A stretch of 64,000 nt of DNA, taken from assembly GCF_004795105.1 (NCBI RefSeq), contig NZ_SSBL01000005.1, positions 372,001 through 436,000 on the forward strand. Reading direction: 5' to 3'. The notes below the pieces were generated by a model. That model was not told the origin of the DNA. It worked only from the letters and a program-made list of their open reading frames with translations, and did not search any database. A program made the position numbers and the translations under genes. Shown here piece after piece: positions 32,589-41,107 of the stretch. The stretch comes from Streptomyces sp. A0642 (GTDB lineage: Bacteria; Actinomycetota; Actinomycetes; Streptomycetales; Streptomycetaceae). Numbering within the stretch: position 1 is the first letter of the stretch; each line of letters starts with the position of its first letter.

Positions 32589-34589
32589 ATGGAAGAGCCG
32601 CGTCGCCTCGGCGGCCGGTACGAGCTGGGCTCGGTGCTCGGCCGTGGTGGCATGGCCGAGGTCTACCTCGCTCACGACACCCGGCTCGGCCGCACCGTAG
32701 CTGTGAAGACGCTCCGGGCGGACCTCGCCCGCGACCCGTCCTTCCAGGCCCGGTTCCGCCGTGAGGCCCAGTCCGCCGCCTCGCTCAACCATCCGGCGAT
32801 CGTCGCGGTCTACGACACCGGTGAGGACTACGTGGACGGGGTCTCGATCCCGTACATCGTCATGGAGTACGTCGACGGGTCGACGCTCAGGGAACTGCTC
32901 CACTCCGGTCGCAGGCTGCTGCCCGAGCGCACGCTCGAAATGACGGTCGGCATCCTCCAGGCGCTGGAGTACTCGCACCGCGCCCAGATCGTCCACCGCG
33001 ACATCAAGCCGGCGAACGTCATGCTGACGCGCACCGGCCAGGTCAAGGTCATGGACTTCGGCATCGCCCGCGCCATGGGCGACTCCGGCATGACGATGAC
33101 CCAGACCGCGGCCGTCATCGGCACCGCCCAGTACCTCTCCCCGGAGCAGGCCAAGGGCGAGCAGGTCGACGCACGCTCCGACCTCTACTCCACCGGCTGT
33201 CTGCTCTACGAGCTGCTGGCGGTCAGGCCGCCGTTCGTCGGGGACTCACCGGTCGCGGTGGCCTACCAGCACGTACGGGAAGAACCCCAGCCGCCCAGCA
33301 ACTTCGACCCCGAGATCACGCCCGAGATGGACGCGATCGTGCTGAAGGCCCTCACCAAGGACCCCGACTACCGCTACCAGTCGGCCGACGAGATGCGTGC
33401 GGACATCGAGGCCTGCCTCGACGGTCAGCCGGTCGCGGCGACCGCGGCGATGGGCGCGGCCGGATACGGCGGCTACGGCGGTTACGACAACGACCAGCCC
33501 ACCACCGCCCTGCGGCCCGCGGACCACGGCGGCGACCGCACGTCGATGCTCCCGCCGGTCAACCCGGACGACGGCGGCTACGGCTACGACGACCGCCCCG
33601 ACCGCCGCCGGCAGAAGAAGGGCAACACCTCCACGATCCTGCTGGTCATCGCGGGAATCCTGGTGCTGATCGGCGCGATCCTCATCGGCAAGGCCGTCTT
33701 CGGCGGCGACGGTGACAGCGGCGACGGCACGTTCAAGGCGCCGAACATGATCGGTTCGACCGTCAAGGAAGCGCAGCTGCTCGCGGACAACACCAACACG
33801 GTCCTCAAGGTCGGTCCGAAGGAAGAGTGCGAGGAACAGCCCGCGGGCAAGATCTGCCGGCAGACGCCGACGAAGGACGCCATGGTGGCGGAGAACGACA
33901 CCATCACGGTCTTCGTCTCCAGCGGCGCGCCGAAGGTCGAGGTGCCGGACGTCACGGAGAAGTCCGAGGACAACGCCCGGAAGCTCCTTGAGGAAAAGGG
34001 CTTCACCGTCACGGTCAACTCGGTCGAGTCCGGCGACGCCGAGCCGGGCACCGTCCTGGAGCAGACGCCGAAGGGCAACGCGAAGGCCGAGAAGAACTCC
34101 GAGGTGAAGCTCACGGTCGCGACCGAGAAGCTGCTCACCATGCCGCCGGTGACCGACCGCTCGTACGACGATGCGGTCGCCCAGCTCAACGGGATCGGCT
34201 TCACCAACATCGGCAAGACCGAAGTCGACAGCGAGAAGCCCGCAGGCGTGGTCGTCGGCCAGAACCCGGCGGCCAACGAGAAGGTGGGCAAGGACACCTC
34301 GATCATCCTCAAGGTGTCCAAGGGCCCGACGCAGCCCCCGACCGTCCCCGTCCCGGAGGTCAGGGGCGGGAAGGTGTCCGAGGCCAAGCAGAAGCTGGCC
34401 CAGGCGGGCTTCACGCAGATCAAGTTCGCCGACGGCAGCTCGCCGGACGACAACGCGACCGTCATCAACATGGACCCGCAGCCGAACACCCAGGGCGACC
34501 CGGCCACCACCGTCATCACGCTCACCACGGTGGGCGGAGGCGGGGGCGGTAACGGCGGCGGCCTCTTCGGCGGGGGCGACGGCCACTAG
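32589..34589 (+). CDS. pknB: PknB-type PASTA Ser/Thr kinase
   Basis: The 666-residue receptor kinase has the glycine loop LGRGGMAEVY (18-27), ATP lysine K40, catalytic HRDIKPAN (D138), DFG (156-158) and the activation segment TQTAAVIGTAQYLSPEQA with the TQT phosphosites. The juxtamembrane stretch is Gly/Tyr/Asp-rich, then one TM (TILLVIAGILVLIGAILIG, around residue 350) and four extracellular PASTA repeats that bind muropeptides or lipid II, ending in a Gly-rich tail. It phosphorylates the FHA, SEDS and division proteins encoded upstream and is countered by PstP. The ATG at 32589 begins MEEPRRLGGRYELG. A separate promoter in the 167-base gap is possible. Confidence 0.93.
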   Translation: MEEPRRLGGRYELGSVLGRGGMAEVYLAHDTRLGRTVAVKTLRADLARDPSFQARFRREAQSAASLNHPAIVAVYDTGEDYVDGVSIPYIVMEYVDGSTLRELLHSGRRLLPERTLEMTVGILQALEYSHRAQIVHRDIKPANVMLTRTGQVKVMDFGIARAMGDSGMTMTQTAAVIGTAQYLSPEQAKGEQVDARSDLYSTGCLLYELLAVRPPFVGDSPVAVAYQHVREEPQPPSNFDPEITPEMDAIVLKALTKDPDYRYQSADEMRADIEACLDGQPVAATAAMGAAGYGGYGGYDNDQPTTALRPADHGGDRTSMLPPVNPDDGGYGYDDRPDRRRQKKGNTSTILLVIAGILVLIGAILIGKAVFGGDGDSGDGTFKAPNMIGSTVKEAQLLADNTNTVLKVGPKEECEEQPAGKICRQTPTKDAMVAENDTITVFVSSGAPKVEVPDVTEKSEDNARKLLEEKGFTVTVNSVESGDAEPGTVLEQTPKGNAKAEKNSEVKLTVATEKLLTMPPVTDRSYDDAVAQLNGIGFTNIGKTEVDSEKPAGVVVGQNPAANEKVGKDTSIILKVSKGPTQPPTVPVPEVRGGKVSEAKQKLAQAGFTQIKFADGSSPDDNATVINMDPQPNTQGDPATTVITLTTVGGGGGGNGGGLFGGGDGH

Positions 34590-34627
34590 CGGTCGGCACG
34601 CCCCAGCCCACCAGCGGTCACGACACG

Positions 34628-34670
34628 GCACAGGGCCCCGGTCACCTCTGAGGTGACCGGGGCCCTGTGC
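34628..34670. terminator. Bidirectional terminator pknB/srtE
   Basis: Arms 34628-34647 and 34651-34670 are exact complements of 20 bases (GCACAGGGCCCCGGTCACCT) with a 3-base loop. It lies between convergent pknB and the first sortase gene. Confidence 0.9.
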
Positions 34671-34685
34671 TGTGTGCCGTGCGGG

Positions 34686-35414
34686 TCAGCGCAGCTCCGC
34701 CGGCTTCGTGCGGTCCCGATCGACCTTCTCCGTACGCACCAGCTCGCCCCAGACGATGTAGCGGTACTTCGACGTGAAGACCGGCGTGCACGTCGTCAGC
34801 GTGATGTAGCGGCCGGCCTTCTTGGCGCCCGAACCCTTCGGAACGGCCCGGAGCACGTCGACGTTGTACTTCGACGTCTCGGGCAGTTCGTTGAAGACCT
34901 TGTAGACGTACCAGGTGTCCTTGGTCTCGAAGACGATCGCGTCCCCGGTCCGCACCTTGTCGATGTTGTGGAACTTCGCCCCGTGACCGTCGCGGTGGGC
35001 GGCCAGGGTGAAGTTGCCCTGCTTGTCCGAAGGGAGCGCCGACTTCACCGGATCGGTGTAGTAACCGGCGATGCCGTCGTTGAGGCTCTCGGTGTCGGTG
35101 CCCTTCTTGACGAGCACCTCGCCGTTCCTCATCGACGGGACGTGCAGGAAGCCGATCCCGTCCTTGGTGTCCAGTGCTCCCGGTCCGCCGGCCCAGCGGT
35201 CGCGGATGGTGTGGCTCTGCTTGGTGGCCTCGCGGTCGGCGAGCACGTTCGTCCACCAGAGCGAGTAGACGACGAAAAGCCCGAGCACCAGGCCCGCGGT
35301 GATCAGGAGTTCACCGAAGACGCTGACGGCGGTCGCCACGGGATGACGGCCCCTTGGCCCCACCGGGGGCGCGGACTCACCGGTCAGCTCTTCGTCCTCG
35401 GTCGTCGCTGCCAC
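34686..35414 (-). CDS. srtE2: Class E sortase (SrtE2-like)
   Basis: The 242-residue protein has an N-terminal anchor (LLITAGLVLGLFVVYSLWW) and the sortase beta-barrel with catalytic H140 (AAHRDGHG), C209 (TLTTCTP) and R218 (KYRYIVWG). Class E sortases cut LAxTG signals and attach surface proteins, in Streptomyces the chaplins needed for aerial hyphae, to the cell wall. The gene lies directly after pknB, matching the position of srtE2 in S. coelicolor as I recall it. It is followed upstream by a second, longer sortase; 34 bases separate them, so they are one operon. Confidence 0.85.
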   Translation of the reverse strand: MAATTEDEELTGESAPPVGPRGRHPVATAVSVFGELLITAGLVLGLFVVYSLWWTNVLADREATKQSHTIRDRWAGGPGALDTKDGIGFLHVPSMRNGEVLVKKGTDTESLNDGIAGYYTDPVKSALPSDKQGNFTLAAHRDGHGAKFHNIDKVRTGDAIVFETKDTWYVYKVFNELPETSKYNVDVLRAVPKGSGAKKAGRYITLTTCTPVFTSKYRYIVWGELVRTEKVDRDRTKPAELR

Positions 35415-35448
35415 CGCACCGTCCCTGTCGTGATGTCGTCCGGCCCGC

Positions 35449-36870
35449 TCAGTCCAGCAGCGCGTCGGGTTTGCCCTTGCTGCGCGGCCGTTCCTCGACC
35501 ATCTTGCCCCAGACGATCAAACGGTACGTACTCGTGAATTCGGGCGTACAGGTCGTCAGTGTGATGTAGCGGCCGGGCTTCTTGAACCCCGACTGCGGCG
35601 GAACCGCACCGATGACCGACACGTTGGACGGCGAGGTCTGGGGAAGGGTGCTCGTCATCTCGTACGTGTAGTACGCGTCCTGCGTCTCGACCACGATCGG
35701 GTCGCCGGGGCGCAGCCGGTTGACGTAGCGGAACGGTTCGCCGTGCGTGTTCCGGTGACCGGCCAGGGCGAAGTTGCCCTGCTTGTCCGAGGGCATGGCC
35801 GTGCGGAGCGGTTCCTCGCCGTAGTGCCCGACCATTCCCCGGTCGAGGACCTTCTCCTTGCTGATGCCTTCCGCGATCGGTGTGACCACGTCCAGCTTGG
35901 GGATGTGGATGATCGCGAAACCCTGCCCCGGCGCGAACACACCGGGGTTGCGATTGCCCTTGGCCCAGTCGTCCTGGATCTTGTGCGTCTCCTTGCCGGC
36001 GATCTGGTCGGCACGCACGTTCGTCCACCACAGCTGGTACGTGACGAACAGCAGCATCAGTACACCCAGCGAGATGAACAGCTCGCCGACCACCCGGCTG
36101 ACGACGACCGCGGGGCTGTCCTTGGCCGCCTTGGCCGCCCGTCGGGCCTCGACGCGCGACATCGGTTTCGGGGGTGCGGCGCCCACGCCTCCGGCCCCCG
36201 CCGGCGCCGCCTCCGCGGGCCCCTCGCCGCGCCTGCGGCCCCGGCCCTTGGCGGCACGGCGCCGCTCGGCCCGCCCGCCGGTGGGCGGGGCGGAAGAGCC
36301 CGGAGCGGAGGGATCCAGCGCATCGGCGTCCCCGCCCTCACGCTCCGGCCGCGGGCGGGGGGCCGTCACCGGCAGGACCGCCGTCACCGCCTGGTCGGCG
36401 ACGGCCGTGTGCCGGGGCTCCGGCCTCCGCAGCGCGACCGTCTCGTCGTGGCGGACGGGCGGGGCGGGCGACGCGGGGACGGCCGAGGCGGGGGCGGGCG
36501 GAGTGGGCGCGGGCGGCACAGGCGCGGGCGACGCGTGCGCAGGCCCCTGGCGGCCGTACCAGTCCCGTTCATAGCCCGCGGGGTCGTACCACTCGCGCGG
36601 AGGCTCCTGGGCCTCCTGCGACCCCTGTGGCGGCCGCGCCGAAGCCGTCACGGCGTCCGGCTCGCTCGGCGCCCCCCCGTCCGCGGCCGCCTGCCCGGCA
36701 GGGCCGTTCTCCGTCCGGAACCACGGTGCCGCGTGACGCCCCGGCAGCGGGTCGTTCAGCGGGTCCGCCATATGGTCCACCGCCGCCTCGAACGCACCTG
36801 CGGCCTCGAACCCGCCCGGTTCGTGCGGGCCGTCCTGTCCGGCGTGGGATCCGTGGCGGGGTGGGGTCAC
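35449..36870 (-). CDS. srtE1: Class E sortase with long disordered N-terminus (SrtE1-like)
   Basis: The 473-residue sortase has a cytoplasmic Pro/Ala/Glu-rich extension of about 250 residues, then a TM (VVGELFISLGVLMLLFVTYQL, 260-280) and the sortase domain with H372 (AGHRNTHG), C441 (TLTTCTPEF) and R450 (TYRLIVWG). The extension is much longer than a simple signal anchor and contains no recognised domain. The GTG at 36870 overlaps the stop of the upstream amidotransferase (GTGA). S. coelicolor SrtE1 and SrtE2 together anchor the long chaplins. The true start could be internal, for example near the TM, since the extension is poorly conserved. Confidence 0.82.
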   Translation of the reverse strand: MTPPRHGSHAGQDGPHEPGGFEAAGAFEAAVDHMADPLNDPLPGRHAAPWFRTENGPAGQAAADGGAPSEPDAVTASARPPQGSQEAQEPPREWYDPAGYERDWYGRQGPAHASPAPVPPAPTPPAPASAVPASPAPPVRHDETVALRRPEPRHTAVADQAVTAVLPVTAPRPRPEREGGDADALDPSAPGSSAPPTGGRAERRRAAKGRGRRRGEGPAEAAPAGAGGVGAAPPKPMSRVEARRAAKAAKDSPAVVVSRVVGELFISLGVLMLLFVTYQLWWTNVRADQIAGKETHKIQDDWAKGNRNPGVFAPGQGFAIIHIPKLDVVTPIAEGISKEKVLDRGMVGHYGEEPLRTAMPSDKQGNFALAGHRNTHGEPFRYVNRLRPGDPIVVETQDAYYTYEMTSTLPQTSPSNVSVIGAVPPQSGFKKPGRYITLTTCTPEFTSTYRLIVWGKMVEERPRSKGKPDALLD

Positions 36871-37505
36871 GCGACGGCCTTGCCCACCACCGGCGCGAGT
36901 CCCGCCGACCTCTCGACGGCTCCGGTGTCACCGCACTGCGCCAGCCAGTTCGCCAGCATCAGATGGCCGTGCTCCGTGAGCACCGACTCCGGGTGGAACT
37001 GCACCCCTTCGACCGCCAGCTCGCGGTGGCGCAGCCCCATGATGATGCCGTCGGCCGTGCGCGCGGTGACCTCCAGCTCCTCGGGGACCGTGTCCGGCTC
37101 CGCGGCGAGCGAGTGGTAGCGGGTCGCGGTGAAGGGCGACGGCAGACCGGCGAAGACGCCCCTGCCCCCGTGGATCACCGGAGACGTCTTGCCGTGCAGC
37201 AGCTCGGGCGCGCGGTCCACCACGCCCCCGTACGCCACCGCCATCGACTGCATGCCCAGACAGACGCCGAAGACCGGGACACCGGTCGCCGCGCAGTGCC
37301 GCACCATGTCGATGCAGACGCCCGCGTGCTCGGGGGTGCCGGGCCCCGGCGAGAGCAGGACGCCGTCGAAGCCGTCCTGGGCGTGGGCCGTGGTCACCTC
37401 GTCGTTGCGGAGCACCTCGCACTCGGCGCCCAGCTGGTAGAGGTACTGGACGAGGTTGAAGACGAAGCTGTCGTAGTTGTCGACGACCAGGATGCGGGCG
37501 CTCAT
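36867..37505 (-). CDS. pabA: Aminodeoxychorismate/anthranilate synthase glutamine amidotransferase
   Basis: The 212-residue class I glutamine amidotransferase begins LVVDNYDSFVFNLVQYLYQL and has the oxyanion loop LLSPGPGTPEHAG, nucleophile Cys82 (FGVCLGMQ) and catalytic His171/Glu173 (QFHPESV). It supplies ammonia to a chorismate-using partner to make p-aminobenzoate (folate) or anthranilate (tryptophan). The partner gene is not adjacent, so the assignment between pabA and trpG is open; mycobacteria have trpG/pabA at the same place (Rv0013). The ATG at 37505 overlaps the stop of the tiny membrane protein. Confidence 0.88.
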   Translation of the reverse strand: MSARILVVDNYDSFVFNLVQYLYQLGAECEVLRNDEVTTAHAQDGFDGVLLSPGPGTPEHAGVCIDMVRHCAATGVPVFGVCLGMQSMAVAYGGVVDRAPELLHGKTSPVIHGGRGVFAGLPSPFTATRYHSLAAEPDTVPEELEVTARTADGIIMGLRHRELAVEGVQFHPESVLTEHGHLMLANWLAQCGDTGAVERSAGLAPVVGKAVA

Positions 37506-37684
37506 CGGCCGGCCCCCATCGCGTTCGTACCGTCCACCGTCACGTCGCCGAACGGAAGCAGCGGCTCCGCCCACGGGAAGACGTACTGGAACAGGACGTA
37601 GACGACCGCCAGGGCGAGCACGAGCGAAATGACCCCGCGCACCCACGCGTTGCCCGGCAGATGCCGCCAGATCCAGCCGTACAT
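37502..37684 (-). CDS. Small membrane protein (60 aa), conserved position
   Basis: The 60-residue protein MYGWIWRHLPGN... has one hydrophobic segment (GVISLVLALAVVYVLFQYVF, residues 17-36) followed by a short acidic/Gly tail. No family name is recognised. It is translationally coupled to pabA (ATGA overlap), which is evidence it is translated. It sits between a sortase and the amidotransferase, and its length, topology and coupling suggest an accessory membrane peptide of unknown role. Confidence 0.7.
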   Translation of the reverse strand: MYGWIWRHLPGNAWVRGVISLVLALAVVYVLFQYVFPWAEPLLPFGDVTVDGTNAMGAGR

Positions 37685-37843
37685 GCTGACCCCTTCATTC
37701 GGTACGGGACCAGACTAAAGGGCCGGGGCATTGCCGTGGGTCAGCCGGGGAAAGCGACCGGGGCATCGCCAGGGCCGCCGGGAAAGCCGGCGGGGCGCGG
37801 CCGTGATCCGCCCGGGGAGGGCGCACCGCGGAAGCCGGGCGGC

Positions 37844-38554
37844 TCAGCGGGGGAAAGCCGCCGGCCTGCCGGCGGTGACGGGCTGGGTCGCGTCCAGGTG
37901 CGCCCAGGCGATCAGCCGGTGGCTGCTGCCCCACTCGGGCTCGCAGGTGGTCAGCGTCAGATAGCGGCCGGGCCCGTCGAAGCCCGACTTGCGGGGAACC
38001 GGGTCGATGACGCCCACGTCGCCCGGCACGGTGCGGTAGGGCTTCTTTTCGATGCGGTACGTGAACCACGTCGTCCCGTCGGTGAGCAGCACCGCGTCAC
38101 CGGGGCGCAGCTTCGGGAAGTCCTTGAACGGATCGCCGTAGGTGCGACGGTGTCCGGCCACCGCGAAGTTGCCTGTCGCCCCCGCCGCCGCGGTGCCCCG
38201 GTAGTGCCCGAGACCCTTCTGCAGGGTCTTGACCTCCGTGTTCTCCAGGACCGGCCACTCCCAGCCCTTTCCGAAACGGGGGATGTAGAGCATCGCGAAC
38301 GGCTTCCCGTCGCGGTAGGCCCGGGGTGCGGCGGGCGGGGCCGTCGGCTTCGGGGTCCCTCCGGATCCCTGCGGTGCGGGCGCGGCCACCGCCCCCCGGG
38401 CCCACCGGCTCTGCAGGTCGTCGATCTGTCCCTCGGTCGCGCCCGCGGCCTTCACTCCGGTCCAGAACAAGACATAGACCACGAAGAGGATGATCAGGGC
38501 TCCGACGGTGATGCACAGCTCGCTGAACGTCCTGACGATCAGTCGCACCGACAC
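37844..38554 (-). CDS. Third class E sortase
   Basis: The 236-residue sortase has an N-terminal anchor (FSELCITVGALIILFVVYVLF, 10-30), a Gly/Pro/Ala linker and the barrel with H135 (AGHRRTYG), C204 (TLTTCEP) and R213 (SSHRLIAW). The residue after the catalytic Cys is Glu rather than the Thr seen in the other two sortases here, and its loops differ, so it may prefer a different sorting signal. It lies 25 bases after the DUF881 gene. The 159-base gap to the small membrane protein contains GGGGAAAGC repeats and no hairpin. Confidence 0.87.
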   Translation of the reverse strand: MSVRLIVRTFSELCITVGALIILFVVYVLFWTGVKAAGATEGQIDDLQSRWARGAVAAPAPQGSGGTPKPTAPPAAPRAYRDGKPFAMLYIPRFGKGWEWPVLENTEVKTLQKGLGHYRGTAAAGATGNFAVAGHRRTYGDPFKDFPKLRPGDAVLLTDGTTWFTYRIEKKPYRTVPGDVGVIDPVPRKSGFDGPGRYLTLTTCEPEWGSSHRLIAWAHLDATQPVTAGRPAAFPR

Positions 38555-38579
38555 CGGTCGGCCTCCCCGCAGCTGCTCG

Positions 38580-39347
38580 CTACTTCACCGGCTCCGCATA
38601 GTGGAGATCCACTGTGCCCGAGTAGCCGGGAAGAGTCACCGCCCCGTGCTCGTCGACTTTCCAGCCGAGCCCGTACGCCTTCACGTACAGCAGGTAGTTC
38701 TGGATCGCCGGGGAGGCGTCGAGCGCCCGCTGCAGCTTTCCGGGATCGCCGACGGCGGTGATCTTGTACGGCGGCGAGTAGACCCGGCCCTGGAGGATCA
38801 GCGTGTTGCCGACGCAGCGCACCGCACTGGTGGAGATCAGCCGCTGGTCCATGACCTTGATCCCGCGGGCGCCGCCCTGCCAGAGGGCGTTGACGACGGC
38901 CTGGAGGTCCTGCTGGTGGATGACGAGGTCGTTGGGCTGCGGGTCGGGGTAGCCGGGGCTCGCGGTGGCGTTCGGCGGGGCGTCGTCGAGGGTGACGGAG
39001 ACGGCACGGCCGGAGAGCTTCGCCGTACCGGCGGCGCGCTCCAGCGCCTGGAGCCTCGCGTCCTCCGCCTTCGTGCTGCCGTCGTCGCGCTGGGCGAGGG
39101 TGTCGATGTCCTCGCGCACGGAGGCGGCGGACTCGTCGAGGCCGGCATTCTTCTCGCTGCGCTGCTGAATGAGATCGGACAGCTTCAGCAGGGAGGAGTC
39201 CGTACGGATATTGGTGCCCTTGGCGGTATTGGCGCTGGTGACGAAGATGAGACCGGCCAGGGCGAAAACGGCAGCCGTGAGCACTTTGGCCGGATGCCGG
39301 AAGGTGCGCCGGACCGGGCCTGGGGGAGAGTCGGCAGAATTGCTCAA
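38580..39347 (-). CDS. DUF881 family protein
   Basis: The 255-residue protein has an N-terminal membrane segment (VLTAAVFALAGLIFVTSA, residues 23-40), a coiled coil (LLKLSDLIQQRSEKNAGLDE through RLQALERAAG) and the DUF881 core with RAVSVTLDDAP, DLVIHQQDLQAVVNALWQGG and AISI-type end (KVMDQRLISTSAVRCVGNTL; GRVYSPPYKITAVGDP). In mycobacteria a DUF881 gene (Rv0012) lies in the same place beside crgA. No activity is known; such proteins are often found with division or wall genes. It starts 141 bases from crgA, which is divergent. Confidence 0.88.
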   Translation of the reverse strand: MSNSADSPPGPVRRTFRHPAKVLTAAVFALAGLIFVTSANTAKGTNIRTDSSLLKLSDLIQQRSEKNAGLDESAASVREDIDTLAQRDDGSTKAEDARLQALERAAGTAKLSGRAVSVTLDDAPPNATASPGYPDPQPNDLVIHQQDLQAVVNALWQGGARGIKVMDQRLISTSAVRCVGNTLILQGRVYSPPYKITAVGDPGKLQRALDASPAIQNYLLYVKAYGLGWKVDEHGAVTLPGYSGTVDLHYAEPVK

Positions 39348-39488
39348 CGTACCCTTATCTCCTTCGGCGCCACGGAAGCACTACGCTAACGGACGCCCCG
39401 GGGAGGCAGCATTCCCCCTCGCGCCCAGCCCCGGCGCCAGCCACAGTTCCCTGCGCGGTCACGCAGCGCATCGACAGGAGAGTCCCTC

Positions 39489-39743
39489 GTGCCGAAGTCA
39501 CGTATCCGCAAGAAGGCCGACTTCACGCCCCCTCCGGCGAAGCAGGCAACCAACATAAAGCTGACCAACCGCAGTTGGGTGGCGCCGGTGATGCTGGCGC
39601 TGTTCCTGATCGGTCTGGCCTGGATCGTCGTTTTCTACGTGACCGACGGCGATCTGCCGATCGATTCGCTGGGGAACTGGAACATCGTCGTCGGCTTCGG
39701 CTTCATTGCCGGTGGCTTCGGCGTCTCGACCCAGTGGAAGTAG
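39489..39743 (+). CDS. crgA: CrgA: cell division protein
   Basis: The 84-residue protein with a basic N-terminus ([16 protein letters not shown]) and two membrane segments ([35 protein letters not shown]) is CrgA. In Streptomyces it controls timing of sporulation septation by inhibiting FtsZ ring formation, and in mycobacteria it joins the divisome and binds PBPs. GTG start at 39489 with GACAGGAG upstream. It is divergent from the DUF881 gene. It is followed by a 309-base convergent spacer with DnaA boxes. Confidence 0.95.
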   Translation: MPKSRIRKKADFTPPPAKQATNIKLTNRSWVAPVMLALFLIGLAWIVVFYVTDGDLPIDSLGNWNIVVGFGFIAGGFGVSTQWK

Positions 39744-40052
39744 CTCCCCGAGCCACGTAGGACCACAGCGGGCGCACGTTCCGCAACCCCTGCCCTGAGT
39801 TACCCACAGCGTTATCCACAGGCGGGGGAAAAGGTCAGACGATCTGTGGATAACTCCTCGGCGGTTGACGCCGATGTGACTGCAGCCACCCCTCTCCGCG
39901 GGCGGCACGCCCCTTGTCCTGACTGGAAAAACCCAGCTCAGCGGCAAGGGGCACAGTTGTACCCACGAAATGCACAAGATCGGGTACACGCTGTGGACAA
40001 CTTCGATCACAAACGGTCCATACCGGACTGACGGAGGTGCATGGCCTCCCCT
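39744..40052. other. Convergent crgA/rhomboid spacer with DnaA-box cluster and large hairpin
   Basis: Within 309 non-coding bases I see DnaA boxes TTATCCACA (39812-39820), TGTGGATAA (39845-39853) and TGTGGACAA (39992-40000), plus the weaker TTACCCACA (39800-39808). Between them lies an inverted repeat 39909-39952 (arms GCCCCTTG/CAAGGGGC with inner CTGA/TCAG pairs) that could act as terminator for both genes. Because both neighbours end here, the boxes are not promoter elements. Confidence 0.75.
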
Positions 40053-40961
40053 TTACGTCAGCGAGGCCGTTCTGGCGAGGACGATCAGGACCACCACCGC
40101 CAGGACGGCGGCGCAGGTGCCGTACTGCACGAGATTCCGCCGCTCGCGCGGGGCGTGCACCATGCCTATCCCGATCAGCGCACCCGCGACCAGGCCGCCG
40201 ACATGCGCCTGCCAGGCGATTCCGCCCCAGGGGTTGAAGGTGATGACCAGGTTGAGCGCCAGGATCGTGAAGACCGGACGCATGTCGTAGTTCAGTCGGC
40301 GCATCACCACCACGGTGGCGCCCAGCAGGCCGAAGATCGCTCCCGAAGCGCCCAGCGAAGGCTGGTTCGGCGCCGCGAGCCAGTAGGTCAGAGCGCCGCC
40401 CGCCAGGCCGGACAGCAGATAGAGCGCGAGATAGCGGACACGGCCGAGCGCCGCCTCCAGCGGACCGCCGAGCCACCACAGCCCCAGCATGTTGAAGGCG
40501 AAGTGCCACACCGCCTCGTGCAGGAACATCGAGGTCACCAGCCGGTACCACTGGCCTTCGGCGACACCCTCGGGCGGCCCGCCGTAGTAGAAGTTGGCTC
40601 TGCCCAGCAGTGTCAGATGGTCGATCAGCGCGCTGTCGGCCAGCACCGCCAGGAACACCGCGGCGTTGATCCCCAGCAGGATCTTGGTGACCAGCCGGGG
40701 GTCCGCCGCGATGGTGCCGCCGGCGAGAGTCCGCGGCCGGGCGGCGGCCGGGTGGTGCCCCGTACCCGACGCCTGGCGCACGCAGTCCGGGCACTGGAAG
40801 CCGACCGAGGCGCTGACCATGCAGTCGGTGCAGATCGGCCGGTCGCAGCGGGTGCAGCGGATCGCCGTCTCCCGGCCCGGGTGGCGGTAACAGTTCACCG
40901 GACCGTCGACGGACGAGGTCGGGTCCTGGCCGCCCGGCGGCTGCTGGTCCATCGGTCCCAT
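40053..40961 (-). CDS. Rhomboid intramembrane serine protease with N-terminal zinc finger
   Basis: In 302 residues, the N-terminal zinc-binding B-box-like region has cysteines and histidine at 24, 27, 36, 39, 44, 47, 57 and 60 (CYRH, CTRC, CTDC, CPDC). The six-TM rhomboid core contains HFAFNMLGLWWLG (His153, Asn157), the serine motif GASGAIFG (Ser206) and catalytic His253 (WQAHVGG). Such proteases cleave membrane-spanning substrates; none is known here. Rhomboid is found at the same place in mycobacteria (Rv0110-type paralogues elsewhere), next to cyclophilin. It is convergent with crgA and 146 bases from the cyclophilin stop. Confidence 0.9.
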   Translation of the reverse strand: MGPMDQQPPGGQDPTSSVDGPVNCYRHPGRETAIRCTRCDRPICTDCMVSASVGFQCPDCVRQASGTGHHPAAARPRTLAGGTIAADPRLVTKILLGINAAVFLAVLADSALIDHLTLLGRANFYYGGPPEGVAEGQWYRLVTSMFLHEAVWHFAFNMLGLWWLGGPLEAALGRVRYLALYLLSGLAGGALTYWLAAPNQPSLGASGAIFGLLGATVVVMRRLNYDMRPVFTILALNLVITFNPWGGIAWQAHVGGLVAGALIGIGMVHAPRERRNLVQYGTCAAVLAVVVLIVLARTASLT

Positions 40962-41107
40962 CGCTTCCCGGTCTCCTCGGTCCTCGTCGCGGCCGCAGCG
41001 CGCGAGGTCCCGCCCCGCGCATCCGCTCTCCTATGAAGTACGGACAGACGGGGCGGTTCGTTCCCGGAAACCGGAACGGAGAGTGAGCTGGTCCCTACAA
41101 CCTGCGA

